A stretch of DNA of 8,480 nt from CAYSHJ01 sp964589725 (GCA_964589725.1 CAZPUJ010000440.1:1-8480), one strand, 5' to 3'. Counted from the stretch's first letter, positions 1 to 6,397 are shown. Notes: generated from the sequence alone by a model not told the origin. Translations and numbers: made by a program.

Positions 1-1722
1 GAATCGGACTACTCGGACGCCGTCGTCGTTCGGCTGGAGGAGAACTTCCGCAGCACGCAGAACATCCTGCGCGTCGCCGACTCGCTGATCGAGCACAACA
101 TTCACCGCAAGGCCAAGCGGCTGACAACCGGCAACGAGCCGGGTGACTCCGTGCGACTGCATCGGTTTTGGAACGGACAGCGGGAAGCGGAAGAGTTGGC
201 CGCGCAGATTCGAGCCGACGTCGAGGCGGGAGTGTGGAACTGGTCGGACTTCGCACTCTTTTATCGCGTCAACTGGCTGTCGCGGGAGATTGAGCTGGCT
301 CTCAGCCGGAACCGCATTCCGTATCAAGTCGCCGCCGGCCTGGCATTTTATGAGCGAGCTGAGGTCAAGGACATGCTGGCCTATCTGCGCGTGATCGAGA
401 ACCCGGCCGATCGGGCGGCGTGCTTGCGAATCATCAACAATCCGCCGCGCGGAATCGGGCAGAGCACGCTCGCGAAGCTGACTCGTTTCGCGGACAAGCA
501 CGAATTGACGCTGCTCGAAGCGGCCGGTCAGGCCGGCGAGATTTCCGAACTTTCGGCAGCTCCGAAGAAGGCGTTGTGCGCGTTCTTTGAGTTGCTGCAA
601 GGCCTACGAACGTTGGCCACGGGGCCGACCGCCGAATTGCTGCGAGCGGTGCTTGCGCGGACCAGCTACGGCGACGAACTGCGGGCCAGCGGTGACGAAC
701 AGGACGATCAGCGTTTGGGAAACGTCACGGAGTTAATCCTGTCGGCTCAACAGTTCGACGAACGAGCCGGCGATGCGCGATCGTTGCAAGCGTTTCTCGA
801 AACGACATCGCTCGTCAGCGACACCGACTTCGTCGAGGAGTCTTCCGGCAAGGTGACGCTGATGACGCTCCACGCGGCAAAGGGGCTGGAGTTCCCAGTC
901 GTTTTCATCGTCGGTCTGGAACAAAACCTGATCCCGCACGAGCGGGCGATGTCCGACCAGGACGATTACCGCCGAGCCGTCATGGCACTGGAAGAAGAAC
1001 GCCGGCTGCTCTTCGTCGGCATGACGCGCGCCATGAAGCAACTGCACCTTACGCAAACCATCGAACGTTACTCATTCGGACGACCACTGCGGACTGTACG
1101 CAGCCAGTTTGAATCGGAGATCGACTGCGAGGTCGTGGATCACATGGCGCAGTCAGGGGTCGGGGGCCAGGGGTCGGGGGTCAGGGAAGGCATACGAGGC
1201 TCGATGCCGTTCGATGAAGACAGCCAAGAGACGGCCGACGAGGATTGGCTCGATTTCGATTTCGGCGCGACGGCCGCGAGCGACAACACAGAGGCGACGA
1301 GCGCGAATGCTCGCCCTCCCCGCCGTGGAGAGGCCCGGTTCTCGGTTGCTCCCTCTCGCCGCCGGGGAGAGGGGTTTCTCGACGCTGATGACTCCGCTGC
1401 GTCGGAGATTCCAGAAGGAAACACCGAAAGCCGGGACGAAGACGTCACGCGCGCCCCCAAACCCCGTTCTGTTCGTAGCCGACTGAAGTCGCGGTTGACA
1501 TCGGGCGCCGCGCTGTTGCGAAGTCAACAAGCCGAGGAGACGTCAATCGCGCCGTTCTTGCTCGGCAATCTCGTTCGACATCCGCGGTACGGCTTGGGCA
1601 AGGTCGTCGAAATCGGTCGCTCGCTGAAGCGGCAAACCGTGACCGTGCAGTTCGAGCAAGACGATCGTCGCGAGACCTTCGTCTCCGACAAGTGCCCCCT
1701 GACGCTCGTCGGCTTGTCGTGA
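1..1722 (+). CDS. pcrA: UvrD/PcrA-type ATP-dependent DNA helicase, C-terminal part (5' end outside window)
   Basis: This is the C-terminal 573 residues of a superfamily 1A 3'-5' DNA helicase. The frame is open from base 1, so the start and the Walker A and B motifs (domain 1A) lie upstream. Visible are motif IV (LEENFRST, local residues 13-20), a 2B-domain segment with GIGQSTLAKL (about 150-160), motif V (LMTLHAAKGLEF, about 287-298) and motif VI (ERRLLFVGMTRA, about 333-344). The C-terminus (from about 522, GNLVRHPRYGLGKVVEIG) matches the Tudor-like domain that ends PcrA/UvrD and contacts RNA polymerase in studied members. Such enzymes unwind DNA in nucleotide excision and mismatch repair and in replication of rolling-circle plasmids. 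Between motif VI and the Tudor-like domain lies a linker of about 150 residues, poorly conserved in appearance, that carries two repeat insertions (separate entries). The GTG at 151 is internal and not a credible start. Whether to call it PcrA or UvrD cannot be settled without the N-terminus. Confidence 0.93.
   Translation, partial: ESDYSDAVVVRLEENFRSTQNILRVADSLIEHNIHRKAKRLTTGNEPGDSVRLHRFWNGQREAEELAAQIRADVEAGVWNWSDFALFYRVNWLSREIELALSRNRIPYQVAAGLAFYERAEVKDMLAYLRVIENPADRAACLRIINNPPRGIGQSTLAKLTRFADKHELTLLEAAGQAGEISELSAAPKKALCAFFELLQGLRTLATGPTAELLRAVLARTSYGDELRASGDEQDDQRLGNVTELILSAQQFDERAGDARSLQAFLETTSLVSDTDFVEESSGKVTLMTLHAAKGLEFPVVFIVGLEQNLIPHERAMSDQDDYRRAVMALEEERRLLFVGMTRAMKQLHLTQTIERYSFGRPLRTVRSQFESEIDCEVVDHMAQSGVGGQGSGVREGIRGSMPFDEDSQETADEDWLDFDFGATAASDNTEATSANARPPRRGEARFSVAPSRRRGEGFLDADDSAASEIPEGNTESRDEDVTRAPKPRSVRSRLKSRLTSGAALLRSQQAEETSIAPFLLGNLVRHPRYGLGKVVEIGRSLKRQTVTVQFEQDDRRETFVSDKCPLTLVGLS
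1151..1186 (+). repeat. G-rich 14-bp tandem repeat inside the helicase gene
   Basis: Unit CAGGGGTCGGGGGC at 1154-1167 is followed by CAGGGGTCGGGGGT at 1168-1181 and a partial third copy, CAGGG, at 1182-1186. The G runs of 4, 5, 4, 5 and 3 bases, separated by 2-3 bases, fit an intramolecular G-quadruplex motif on the coding strand and hence also in the mRNA. It is translated in frame as a Gly/Ser/Val/Gln stretch in the linker after motif VI. The 14-bp unit is not a multiple of three, so a gain or loss of one unit would shift the frame. Confidence 0.85.
1314..1374 (+). repeat. Pair of GC-rich palindromes inserted in frame in the helicase linker
   Basis: Two similar hairpins lie about 17 bp apart. 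The first is CCTCCCC at 1315-1321, a 5-nt loop, then GGAGAGG at 1327-1333, with one mismatch. The second is CCCTCTC at 1351-1357, a 9-nt loop, then GAGAGGG at 1367-1373, which is perfect. The two are related in sequence and give similar peptides (PPRRGE and PSRRRGE). This looks like an interspersed palindromic repeat of the kind usually found between genes, here kept open and read through as part of the helicase linker. The exact ends of the mobile unit cannot be fixed from one copy. Confidence 0.7.
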
Positions 1723-1738
1723 TGAGCGGTGTCACACT

Positions 1739-1785
1739 TGCAAAACTGCCGTCATGTTGAATGATGGCTCGAAATGGCGTTTGCA
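1739..1785 (+). terminator. Nested inverted repeat after the helicase gene, possible terminator or structured RNA
   Basis: An 8-bp stem with one G-T pair (GCCGTCAT at 1748-1755, loop GTTGA, ATGATGGC at 1761-1768) starts 26 bp after the helicase stop. It is enclosed by a further inverted repeat, TGCAAA at 1739-1744 and TTTGCA at 1780-1785. There is no T-run after the stem, so it is not a standard intrinsic terminator. The rest of the 1723-1879 gap shows no convincing gene or promoter. The longest reading there, from ATG 1761 to TGA 1887-1889 (42 codons), has no Shine-Dalgarno and no recognisable product. Confidence 0.35.
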
Positions 1786-1879
1786 GAAATGCTGCATGGA
1801 GGCCGCTGGATGAACAGAATCTACATCGCGGCATGCCATCTCCCTTAACGACGCGGCGTTTCCGGGAAACATCTGCGTT

Positions 1880-3049
1880 TTGGTTTTGAAGTCTGTGCCG
1901 GTGCAGGTGGGAGTCTGCGTGCTCGAGTCGGGCCACTCGGAAATCATTCTGCGAAGCGTCGAACTGCGGGAGCATCTGACTTCGCTGCTCCGTAAAGACT
2001 CGCCGGAAGACTCGCTCTTGAAGTCACGACTGCACACGATCGTCGAACGACTGGTTTTTCTCGAACGGCTCTCAAATGAACCGGCTGCGCGGAATGAACG
2101 GACGCGAGCGACCTTGGAGATCGAAATCCTGGAAGCCAACGTGGCGAGGCAGCGAGCCATAGCGGAGTTGCGCAGTGTCGAACACTTTTCGGTCCAGCAG
2201 TGTCTCCAAAGGGCCCGTGAACAAACCGTGGAACTGAACGCGGCTCGCTTGGTGCTCGTCGGCGTTGGACGAAATGCACTCTCCGTCGCTCAATCGCTCG
2301 ATGCAAGCATACGTCCTCTTGCCGATCAAACCGGTTTGCGGCAAATGGCCACGAGCTCACCCACGGCGGATCCAAATGAAACGTTACGGCAACTGACCGG
2401 CAAGTCCGCCGCCGCGCTAAGTAACGCCTCGGTCGTCCAGGCGATCATTCGTCTGCGTCAAGGATGGTGGGAAGCCTGGGCAGCGCGGGCGGAAGCGGAC
2501 GCTCAGGCGAAGTTCGCCCGCGAGCGAGAAGCCAAAGTGTGCTTACTAGTCGGTGATCCGTTTACGAACGAGAAGCAGCGCGCGTCTGTGGATCGTGAGC
2601 TCGCGGAGCACGAAGGACAGGCGGCTCAAGCGGCGCTGGACACTTGGGACCAAACGCACGCTCAGTTGGCCGGCGTTTGGTCCGCGGACGACGGCTTGCT
2701 GTCGAAAGCAGTTGGCTCAACACGGCCGCCGGTCGCCACGGAACACCGGTCGCTTTACGAATTCCTGCAAAGAGCGGACTCGCTGATCGGACTCGAAACT
2801 CCGATGCCAGACCCGGAATTGGTGGCTCAGCACGGCCGTAAGCTTGAACGACACGCGGCTTATTTGGATTCGTTGGTGTCGGAAGGGCATTTGACTCCAT
2901 TGCAAGTGGCGGAGACGCGGCTCCGCGCACAAACCGCGGAGGCCGCGGCCGTACAGATTCGGCGGCAAATTTGCGGCATCCAGAGTGAGATCGAATTCCT
3001 GCGTTACCTGGCGATAACCGTCCTTAGGGAGTCAAGACCATGCGACTAG
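1880..3049 (+). CDS. Hypothetical alpha-helical protein, unknown function
   Basis: The open frame gives 389 residues from TTG 1880. The start is uncertain: the frame has no ATG until far inside, and an in-frame stop at 1811-1813 limits it upstream. GTG 1919 is a good alternative because GGGAG (1909-1913) sits 5 nt before it, which would give about 376 residues. I do not recognise the family. The protein is rich in Ala, Glu, Arg, Leu and Gln. Long stretches look helical or coiled-coil: about residues 25-125, the Trp-containing segment around 190-250 (QGWWEAWAARAEADAQ), and the last 65 residues. No signal peptide, membrane segment or catalytic motif is visible. The C-terminal helix pair loosely resembles the periplasmic coiled coils of TolC or membrane-fusion proteins, but I would not assign it there. 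It overlaps the next gene by 10 bp, so the two are probably co-translated. Confidence 0.65.
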   Translation: MVLKSVPVQVGVCVLESGHSEIILRSVELREHLTSLLRKDSPEDSLLKSRLHTIVERLVFLERLSNEPAARNERTRATLEIEILEANVARQRAIAELRSVEHFSVQQCLQRAREQTVELNAARLVLVGVGRNALSVAQSLDASIRPLADQTGLRQMATSSPTADPNETLRQLTGKSAAALSNASVVQAIIRLRQGWWEAWAARAEADAQAKFAREREAKVCLLVGDPFTNEKQRASVDRELAEHEGQAAQAALDTWDQTHAQLAGVWSADDGLLSKAVGSTRPPVATEHRSLYEFLQRADSLIGLETPMPDPELVAQHGRKLERHAAYLDSLVSEGHLTPLQVAETRLRAQTAEAAAVQIRRQICGIQSEIEFLRYLAITVLRESRPCD

Positions 3050-3534
3050 CTTCTTTGTCTTGCGGCGTGATGTTGATCGTCAGTCTGCGTGTTGCGTCAC
3101 TCACCGCGTCTGAACCGCCTTCCGTCTTCGAGCCGCTGGACCGTCATCCGTACATTCCGGCGAACGCGAGCTACGCTCCTGCGCCGGCGGCGTACGTGAG
3201 CGTTTGCCCGCACGGGTCATCATCGGCATGGAGCTTGGCCGTCCCACCGTCCGCTTACGGCGCGCCGTCGTACGTCGCCTTCTCGCCGACAGCCGTACCC
3301 GGCTGGCGAATTCCCGATTCGCCCACATACTTTCGCCCCGGTTTCGGCTACGTGTTGCCGATGCCCGTGTTCCATTCGCAAAGCTTCGGATACTTGGACA
3401 ACTACAGCTTTGGGCAGAAGAACTCCGTGATGCTGCTCGAATCCATCGAACCTTGGCGAGCGACCGCCACCAGCGGCCCGCGGTACTACCCCGGCGCTTC
3501 CACCAATGAATCCCGGTTCCGCTTCAATTGGTGA
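3040..3534 (+). CDS. Small secreted protein, Pro/Tyr/Ser-rich, unknown function
   Basis: The protein has 164 residues. The N-terminus looks like a signal peptide: MRLAS, then a hydrophobic core (GVMLIVSLRVASLTA), with likely cleavage near residues 23-25 before EPPSV. The mature part of about 140 residues is rich in Pro, Tyr, Ser, Ala and Phe, with repeated aromatic-Gly/Pro clusters (for example RPGFGYVLPMPVF and SFGYLDNYSFG) and one Cys. It has no recognised domain and looks like an exported low-complexity protein, possibly envelope- or surface-associated. The ATG overlaps the end of the upstream gene (ATGCGACTAG, whose TAG is the upstream stop), and AGGGA at about 3027-3031 can serve as ribosome binding site. 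This points to translational coupling and a shared role with the helical protein. The function is unknown. Confidence 0.7.
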   Translation: MRLASLSCGVMLIVSLRVASLTASEPPSVFEPLDRHPYIPANASYAPAPAAYVSVCPHGSSSAWSLAVPPSAYGAPSYVAFSPTAVPGWRIPDSPTYFRPGFGYVLPMPVFHSQSFGYLDNYSFGQKNSVMLLESIEPWRATATSGPRYYPGASTNESRFRFNW

Positions 3535-3583
3535 ACGAACACCGCAGGTGGCCCAATGGCAGCGAGATCGAATCTGTCGACTT

Positions 3584-3621
3584 AAAAAAAAACTGCCGGC
3601 CCGTTTGATCGCCGGACGATC
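3584..3621. other. A9 tract and short inverted repeats in the gap before the recombinase gene
   Basis: Nine A residues (3584-3592) are followed by CCGGC (3596-3600), a 10-nt loop and GCCGG (3611-3615). Read on the minus strand this is a 5-bp stem followed by CAG and nine T, which has the form of a weak intrinsic terminator. No minus-strand gene ends here, however. An alternative small stem, GATCG/CGATC (3607-3611 and 3617-3621), overlaps it. On the plus strand the A-run lies before the stem, so it is not an intrinsic terminator for the 164-residue gene. Confidence 0.25.
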
Positions 3622-3623
3622 TA

Positions 3624-3677
3624 GTTCGTAGGTCCGATTTTCGACGGATTCACCCGGCTGAAGCCGGAACTACGAAC
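3624..3677 (+). repeat. Cloverleaf-like interspersed repeat upstream of xerD
   Basis: An outer stem, GTTCGTAG (3624-3631) with CTACGAAC (3670-3677), is a perfect 8-bp pair. It encloses two small hairpins: TCCG/CGGA (3633-3636 and 3645-3648) and CCGGC-TGAA-GCCGG (3654-3667). The 3' half, around GGCTGAAGCCGGAACTACGAAC, resembles REP-like intergenic repeats that I recall from planctomycete and other genomes; that part is from memory and unchecked. The element ends 10 bp before the xerD start codon, with the ribosome binding site GGAG (3678-3681) immediately outside the stem. It would therefore lie in the 5' leader of any transcript reading into xerD. Confidence 0.7.
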
Positions 3678-3687
3678 GGAGCCGACA

Positions 3688-4635
3688 ATGCCCGAACGGC
3701 GGCGCCCGGTGTCTGCGGGGAATACAACGACGTCACGGCCGGCCGATTTGTCCGCGTTTGTGGCGTCGTTCGTGAATTACTTGCAGGCCGAGTGCGGCAT
3801 GTCGCGGAACACAATTACGGCGTATCGCACAGACTTGCTGCAGTTCGCCGAATGGTTTCACCAGCACGGGCCGGCGACATTGAACCAAGTGACGCTGGCA
3901 ACTCTAACCGCTCATTTGCAGTGGCTGCACGAGCGGCGGTTGGCGGCGAGCACCATCGGTCGGCATTTGGTCTCGATCAAAATGCTCTTCCGATTCCTGG
4001 TGCTCGAAGGAGTGTTGCTGGAGAGCATCGCGGACCTGATGAGTTCGCCAAAGCTGTGGCAGAATCTGCCGAAAGTGCTCAGTCCAGAGACTGTCAATCG
4101 ACTGATCGCGGCACCGACGTCGGACGACAGGCTGCCGCTGCGCGATCGAGCACTCTTGTGCCTGCTGTATGCGACAGGCTGTCGAGCCTCGGAAATCTCA
4201 AATCTCAAGTTGGCAGACGTTCGATTAGACGAGAACTACTGCCGTTGTTTGGGCAAGGGAAACAAAGAACGGATCGTCGGGATGAACCCGGTGGCTCGAT
4301 TGGCTTTGGAAGCTTATCTGAATCATGAGCGTCCGCAGCTTGTGTCGCGTCGTGATGCGGATTGGCTGTTTGTGACACGGCGCGGGACCGGGCTGACCCG
4401 GATCATGATTTGGCATATTGTGAAGAAATATGCGGCTCGCGCGGGATGTAACGATCAGGTTAGCCCGCATACCCTACGACACAGTTTCGCCACCCATATG
4501 CTGGCCGGCGGTGCCGAGATTCGCGCGCTGCAGGAACTCCTTGGCCACGCGAACATCGCCACGACGCAGATTTACACGCATGTCGAGCATAGCCGGTTAA
4601 AGGCGGTTCACGCCAAGTGCCACCCCCGCGGATGA
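3688..4635 (+). CDS. xerD: Tyrosine recombinase, XerD-like
   Basis: The protein has 315 residues, close to the usual 300 or so for Xer recombinases plus a short polar N-terminal extension (about 20 residues). The N-terminal SAM-like core-binding domain spans about 22-112 (FVNYLQAECGMSRNTITAYR), and the catalytic domain about 125-310. All expected catalytic residues are visible: Arg166 (GCRASEI), Lys190 (GKGNKER), His261 and Arg264 (HTLRHSFATHML), His287 (LLGHANI) and the nucleophile Tyr296 (IYTHVEHSRL). XerC/XerD pairs resolve chromosome dimers at dif during division, acting in the cytoplasm with FtsK. The sequence pattern favours XerD over XerC or an integrase, because it has no phage-type arm-binding domain and no neighbouring att-like repeats or phage genes. 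Start ATG 3688 is supported by GGAG six bases upstream. It stands alone in its strand context, with no dif-like site seen nearby. Confidence 0.9.
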   Translation: MPERRRPVSAGNTTTSRPADLSAFVASFVNYLQAECGMSRNTITAYRTDLLQFAEWFHQHGPATLNQVTLATLTAHLQWLHERRLAASTIGRHLVSIKMLFRFLVLEGVLLESIADLMSSPKLWQNLPKVLSPETVNRLIAAPTSDDRLPLRDRALLCLLYATGCRASEISNLKLADVRLDENYCRCLGKGNKERIVGMNPVARLALEAYLNHERPQLVSRRDADWLFVTRRGTGLTRIMIWHIVKKYAARAGCNDQVSPHTLRHSFATHMLAGGAEIRALQELLGHANIATTQIYTHVEHSRLKAVHAKCHPRG

Positions 4636-4730
4636 TGCACGCTGGTGGCGCCCGAAAGGTTTGCCACGTCCTCCGGATACTCATTCCCGGTACGGCTGGC
4701 AGGACATGCTCAAAGCGAGCGGTCGGCATC

Positions 4731-4832
4731 GTGAAACCAATTCATTTCATTGCGCAACTCGACGATCAAATCGAGAGGCAGGATGCCGTCATCGTGTTCG
4801 AGGCGTTTGGCGTCGGCACGCACGTGACATAG
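4731..4832 (+). CDS. Doubtful small ORF in the xerD-htrA gap (33 codons from GTG)
   Basis: From GTG 4731 the frame encodes MKPIHFIAQLDDQIERQDAV and 13 more residues, ending at TAG 4830-4832. The same frame is open back to ATG 4617, overlapping the xerD end, but the added residues look unlike protein. The 33-residue segment has a sensible mix of hydrophobic and charged residues, which is why I list it. It has no clear Shine-Dalgarno and no family that I recognise. It could be a small protein, a remnant of a lost gene, or chance. The rest of the 4636-4904 interval shows no other gene. Confidence 0.2.
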   Translation: MKPIHFIAQLDDQIERQDAVIVFEAFGVGTHVT

Positions 4833-4881
4833 TGTCTTGTGGCACTTGGGCGGGCGCGGGCAGCGTTCATCACGTTGGTCG

Positions 4882-4896
4882 CCTCAAAACTGAGGG
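4882..4896 (+). promoter_or_regulatory. Hairpin covering the htrA Shine-Dalgarno, candidate RNA thermometer-like element
   Basis: CCTCA (4882-4886), loop AAAC (4887-4890) and TGAGG (4891-4895) form a perfect 5-bp stem. The 3' arm contains the only good ribosome binding site, GAGGG (4892-4896), which lies 8 nt before ATG 4905. Pairing would hide the site, and the short stem would melt easily. That fits temperature- or factor-dependent control of a stress protease, but the regulatory reading is an inference. Confidence 0.35.
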
Positions 4897-4904
4897 TCTG
4901 TGCG

Positions 4905-6380
4905 ATGAAATTCCGTTCGACTGGCGTTTGGTGCCTCGCGTTCGTGCTTGTTGGCGGCTGGTTCGCGTTCGAGGCTTTGTACGCCGACCCCGCGGGCCGG
5001 CGAGGTTCGGACGTCGACTTAGACGGGGCTTCGAACGTCCTGCGCGACGCCGGCCGAGTGATGTCCAAGATCTCCAAGCAAATTTCTCCCAGCGTGGTCA
5101 ACATCGAAAGTGTGCATCGCACGGCTTTGCGGGGCGAAGTGGAGGAGACGGGTTCGGGCGTCGTGGTACGGAGCGCACGCGTTGCCGGCGAGTATGTGGT
5201 CACCAATCGGCACGTCATTGCGGGGGCGAAACTGAATGAGGTATCGATCACTTTGTCCGACGGTCGCTTGGTGCATCCGGAGAAAACTTGGGAGGACGAA
5301 GCATCTGACATCGCCGTGTTGCGATTGGGTGTTGGCGGCTTGGTGGCGGCGGCGTGGGGCGACAGCGACGCGGCCGAGATCGGGCATCCCGTGCTGGCGG
5401 TCGGCAGTCCATTTGGGCTGAGCCAATCGGTGACGTTCGGGATCATCAGCGCGAAAAGCCGTCGGTCGCTCAAGCTGGGCGATCGCGGAGTACTCAATCA
5501 GGACTTCCTGCAAACCGACGCAGCCATCAATCCGGGTAACAGCGGCGGACCGCTCATTGATCTGAACGGGCGAGTCGTCGGCATCAACACGGCCATCGCC
5601 TCGAACAGTGGCGGCAATGAAGGCATCGGTTTCAGCATTCCCAGCAACCTCGTCAGTCGCGTGGTCGATCAGTTGCTGGAACACGGTAAAGTTTATCGAG
5701 CGTACCTGGGCGTCAAATTAGACCCCGCCTTTGACGCTCCGAAGGCGCGGCTACTGAGCCTGGATCGCGTACGCGGCGCGCGGGTGCTCTCGGTGTACCC
5801 GAACACGCCGGCGTATCGAGCCAAACTGCAAAAGGACGATGTGATTCTGAGCTTCGACGGGACCGACATTCTCGATGAAAACCACTTGATCAATTTGGTC
5901 AGCCTGTCACCGGTCGGCAAGCGCGTGAAGATGACGATTCTCCGTCGCGGCGAGAAAGTGATCATCAACGTTGATCTCAGTGATCGCGCTGTCGCCGAAG
6001 CGGAAGAGGAGACAGCGCCGGCGCAACCTCGGCAAGGCAGTGTCGATGTCGATTTAATGAGCCTGTCGGTCTGCCCGATCGATCGCGAGTTGGCTCCGCA
6101 GCTTGGGCTGGAGTCGACAGCGACTGGAGTACTCGTCCTTCGCTCACGCCGTCCCATCGTGCGTCGGGGGAACAATGCCTCGCCGTCCGTGCCAACGACC
6201 AATGAGCTACGTCCCGGTGATGTTATCGAACAAGTGGCTGACCAGCCTGTGCAAACTCCTGACGAATTGCAGCGGGCGATTGGGCGTGTGGCCGCTGCCG
6301 GCTCAGTGCTTTTACAAGTTCAGCGACGAGACTCCGACGGCCAATCGCGCCGCGAGTTCATCTTGTGGAATCGGCCGTAA
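4905..6380 (+). CDS. Periplasmic HtrA/DegP-type serine protease with two PDZ domains
   Basis: The protein has 491 residues from ATG 4905. This start is chosen because it begins a clear signal peptide (MKFRSTGVWCLAFVLVGGWF, cleavage near ALYA-DP at about 27) and has GAGGG 8 nt upstream. The trypsin-like domain spans about 50-260 with the full catalytic triad: His103 (VTNRHVIAG), Asp135 (SDIAVLRL) and Ser213 (INPGNSGGPLID). PDZ1 covers about 265-358 and includes YLGV, and PDZ2 about 383-489 with LRPGDVIEQVADQPV. The two-PDZ layout and length fit the DegP/DegQ (Do) group, which degrades or chaperones misfolded proteins in the cell envelope. PDZ2 is unusual: where the family usually has a short VxxGSPAxxAGL turn, there is a longer Arg/Asn/Ser/Pro-rich segment (about 412-435). 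An acidic Glu/Ala/Pro linker (about 364-378) separates the PDZ domains. It is convergent with the next gene and shows no operon partner. Confidence 0.93.
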   Translation: MKFRSTGVWCLAFVLVGGWFAFEALYADPAGRRGSDVDLDGASNVLRDAGRVMSKISKQISPSVVNIESVHRTALRGEVEETGSGVVVRSARVAGEYVVTNRHVIAGAKLNEVSITLSDGRLVHPEKTWEDEASDIAVLRLGVGGLVAAAWGDSDAAEIGHPVLAVGSPFGLSQSVTFGIISAKSRRSLKLGDRGVLNQDFLQTDAAINPGNSGGPLIDLNGRVVGINTAIASNSGGNEGIGFSIPSNLVSRVVDQLLEHGKVYRAYLGVKLDPAFDAPKARLLSLDRVRGARVLSVYPNTPAYRAKLQKDDVILSFDGTDILDENHLINLVSLSPVGKRVKMTILRRGEKVIINVDLSDRAVAEAEEETAPAQPRQGSVDVDLMSLSVCPIDRELAPQLGLESTATGVLVLRSRRPIVRRGNNASPSVPTTNELRPGDVIEQVADQPVQTPDELQRAIGRVAAAGSVLLQVQRRDSDGQSRREFILWNRP

Positions 6381-6395
6381 GCCGTGGGACACGGC
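6381..6395. terminator. Hairpin in the 17-bp gap between convergent genes
   Basis: GCCGTG (6381-6386), loop GGA, CACGGC (6390-6395) is a perfect 6-bp inverted repeat that fills nearly the whole gap between the htrA stop and the stop of the minus-strand gene. Its symmetry suits a shared bidirectional 3' end. Neither side has a T-run, so intrinsic termination is unproven. It may instead act as a 3'-end stabiliser. Confidence 0.4.
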
Positions 6396-6397
6396 GA

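Noticed and set aside
1109..1486. Alternative frames on both strands in the helicase linker
   Set aside because: They are open only because the linker is low-complexity and repeat-rich. The helicase frame continues through to the Tudor-like domain.
3584..3615. Minus-strand intrinsic terminator (5-bp stem plus T9)
   Set aside because: No minus-strand gene ends near it, so I list it only as a sequence feature and not as a terminator.
3688..4635. Tyrosine recombinase as an integrase marking a mobile island
   Set aside because: Length and domain layout fit XerD. No phage or transfer genes, att-like direct repeats or tRNA gene were seen in the window.
4840..4855. TGGCAC followed by a GGGC block, suggestive of a sigma-54 promoter before htrA
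   Set aside because: The -12 element lacks TTGC and the GG-to-GC spacing is off by one base.
4766..5497. Minus-strand frame of 243 codons opposite htrA
   Set aside because: It lies antisense to a protease with an intact catalytic triad, its composition is Ser/Thr/Arg/Pro-rich, and no motif is visible. It is a shadow frame typical of GC-rich DNA.
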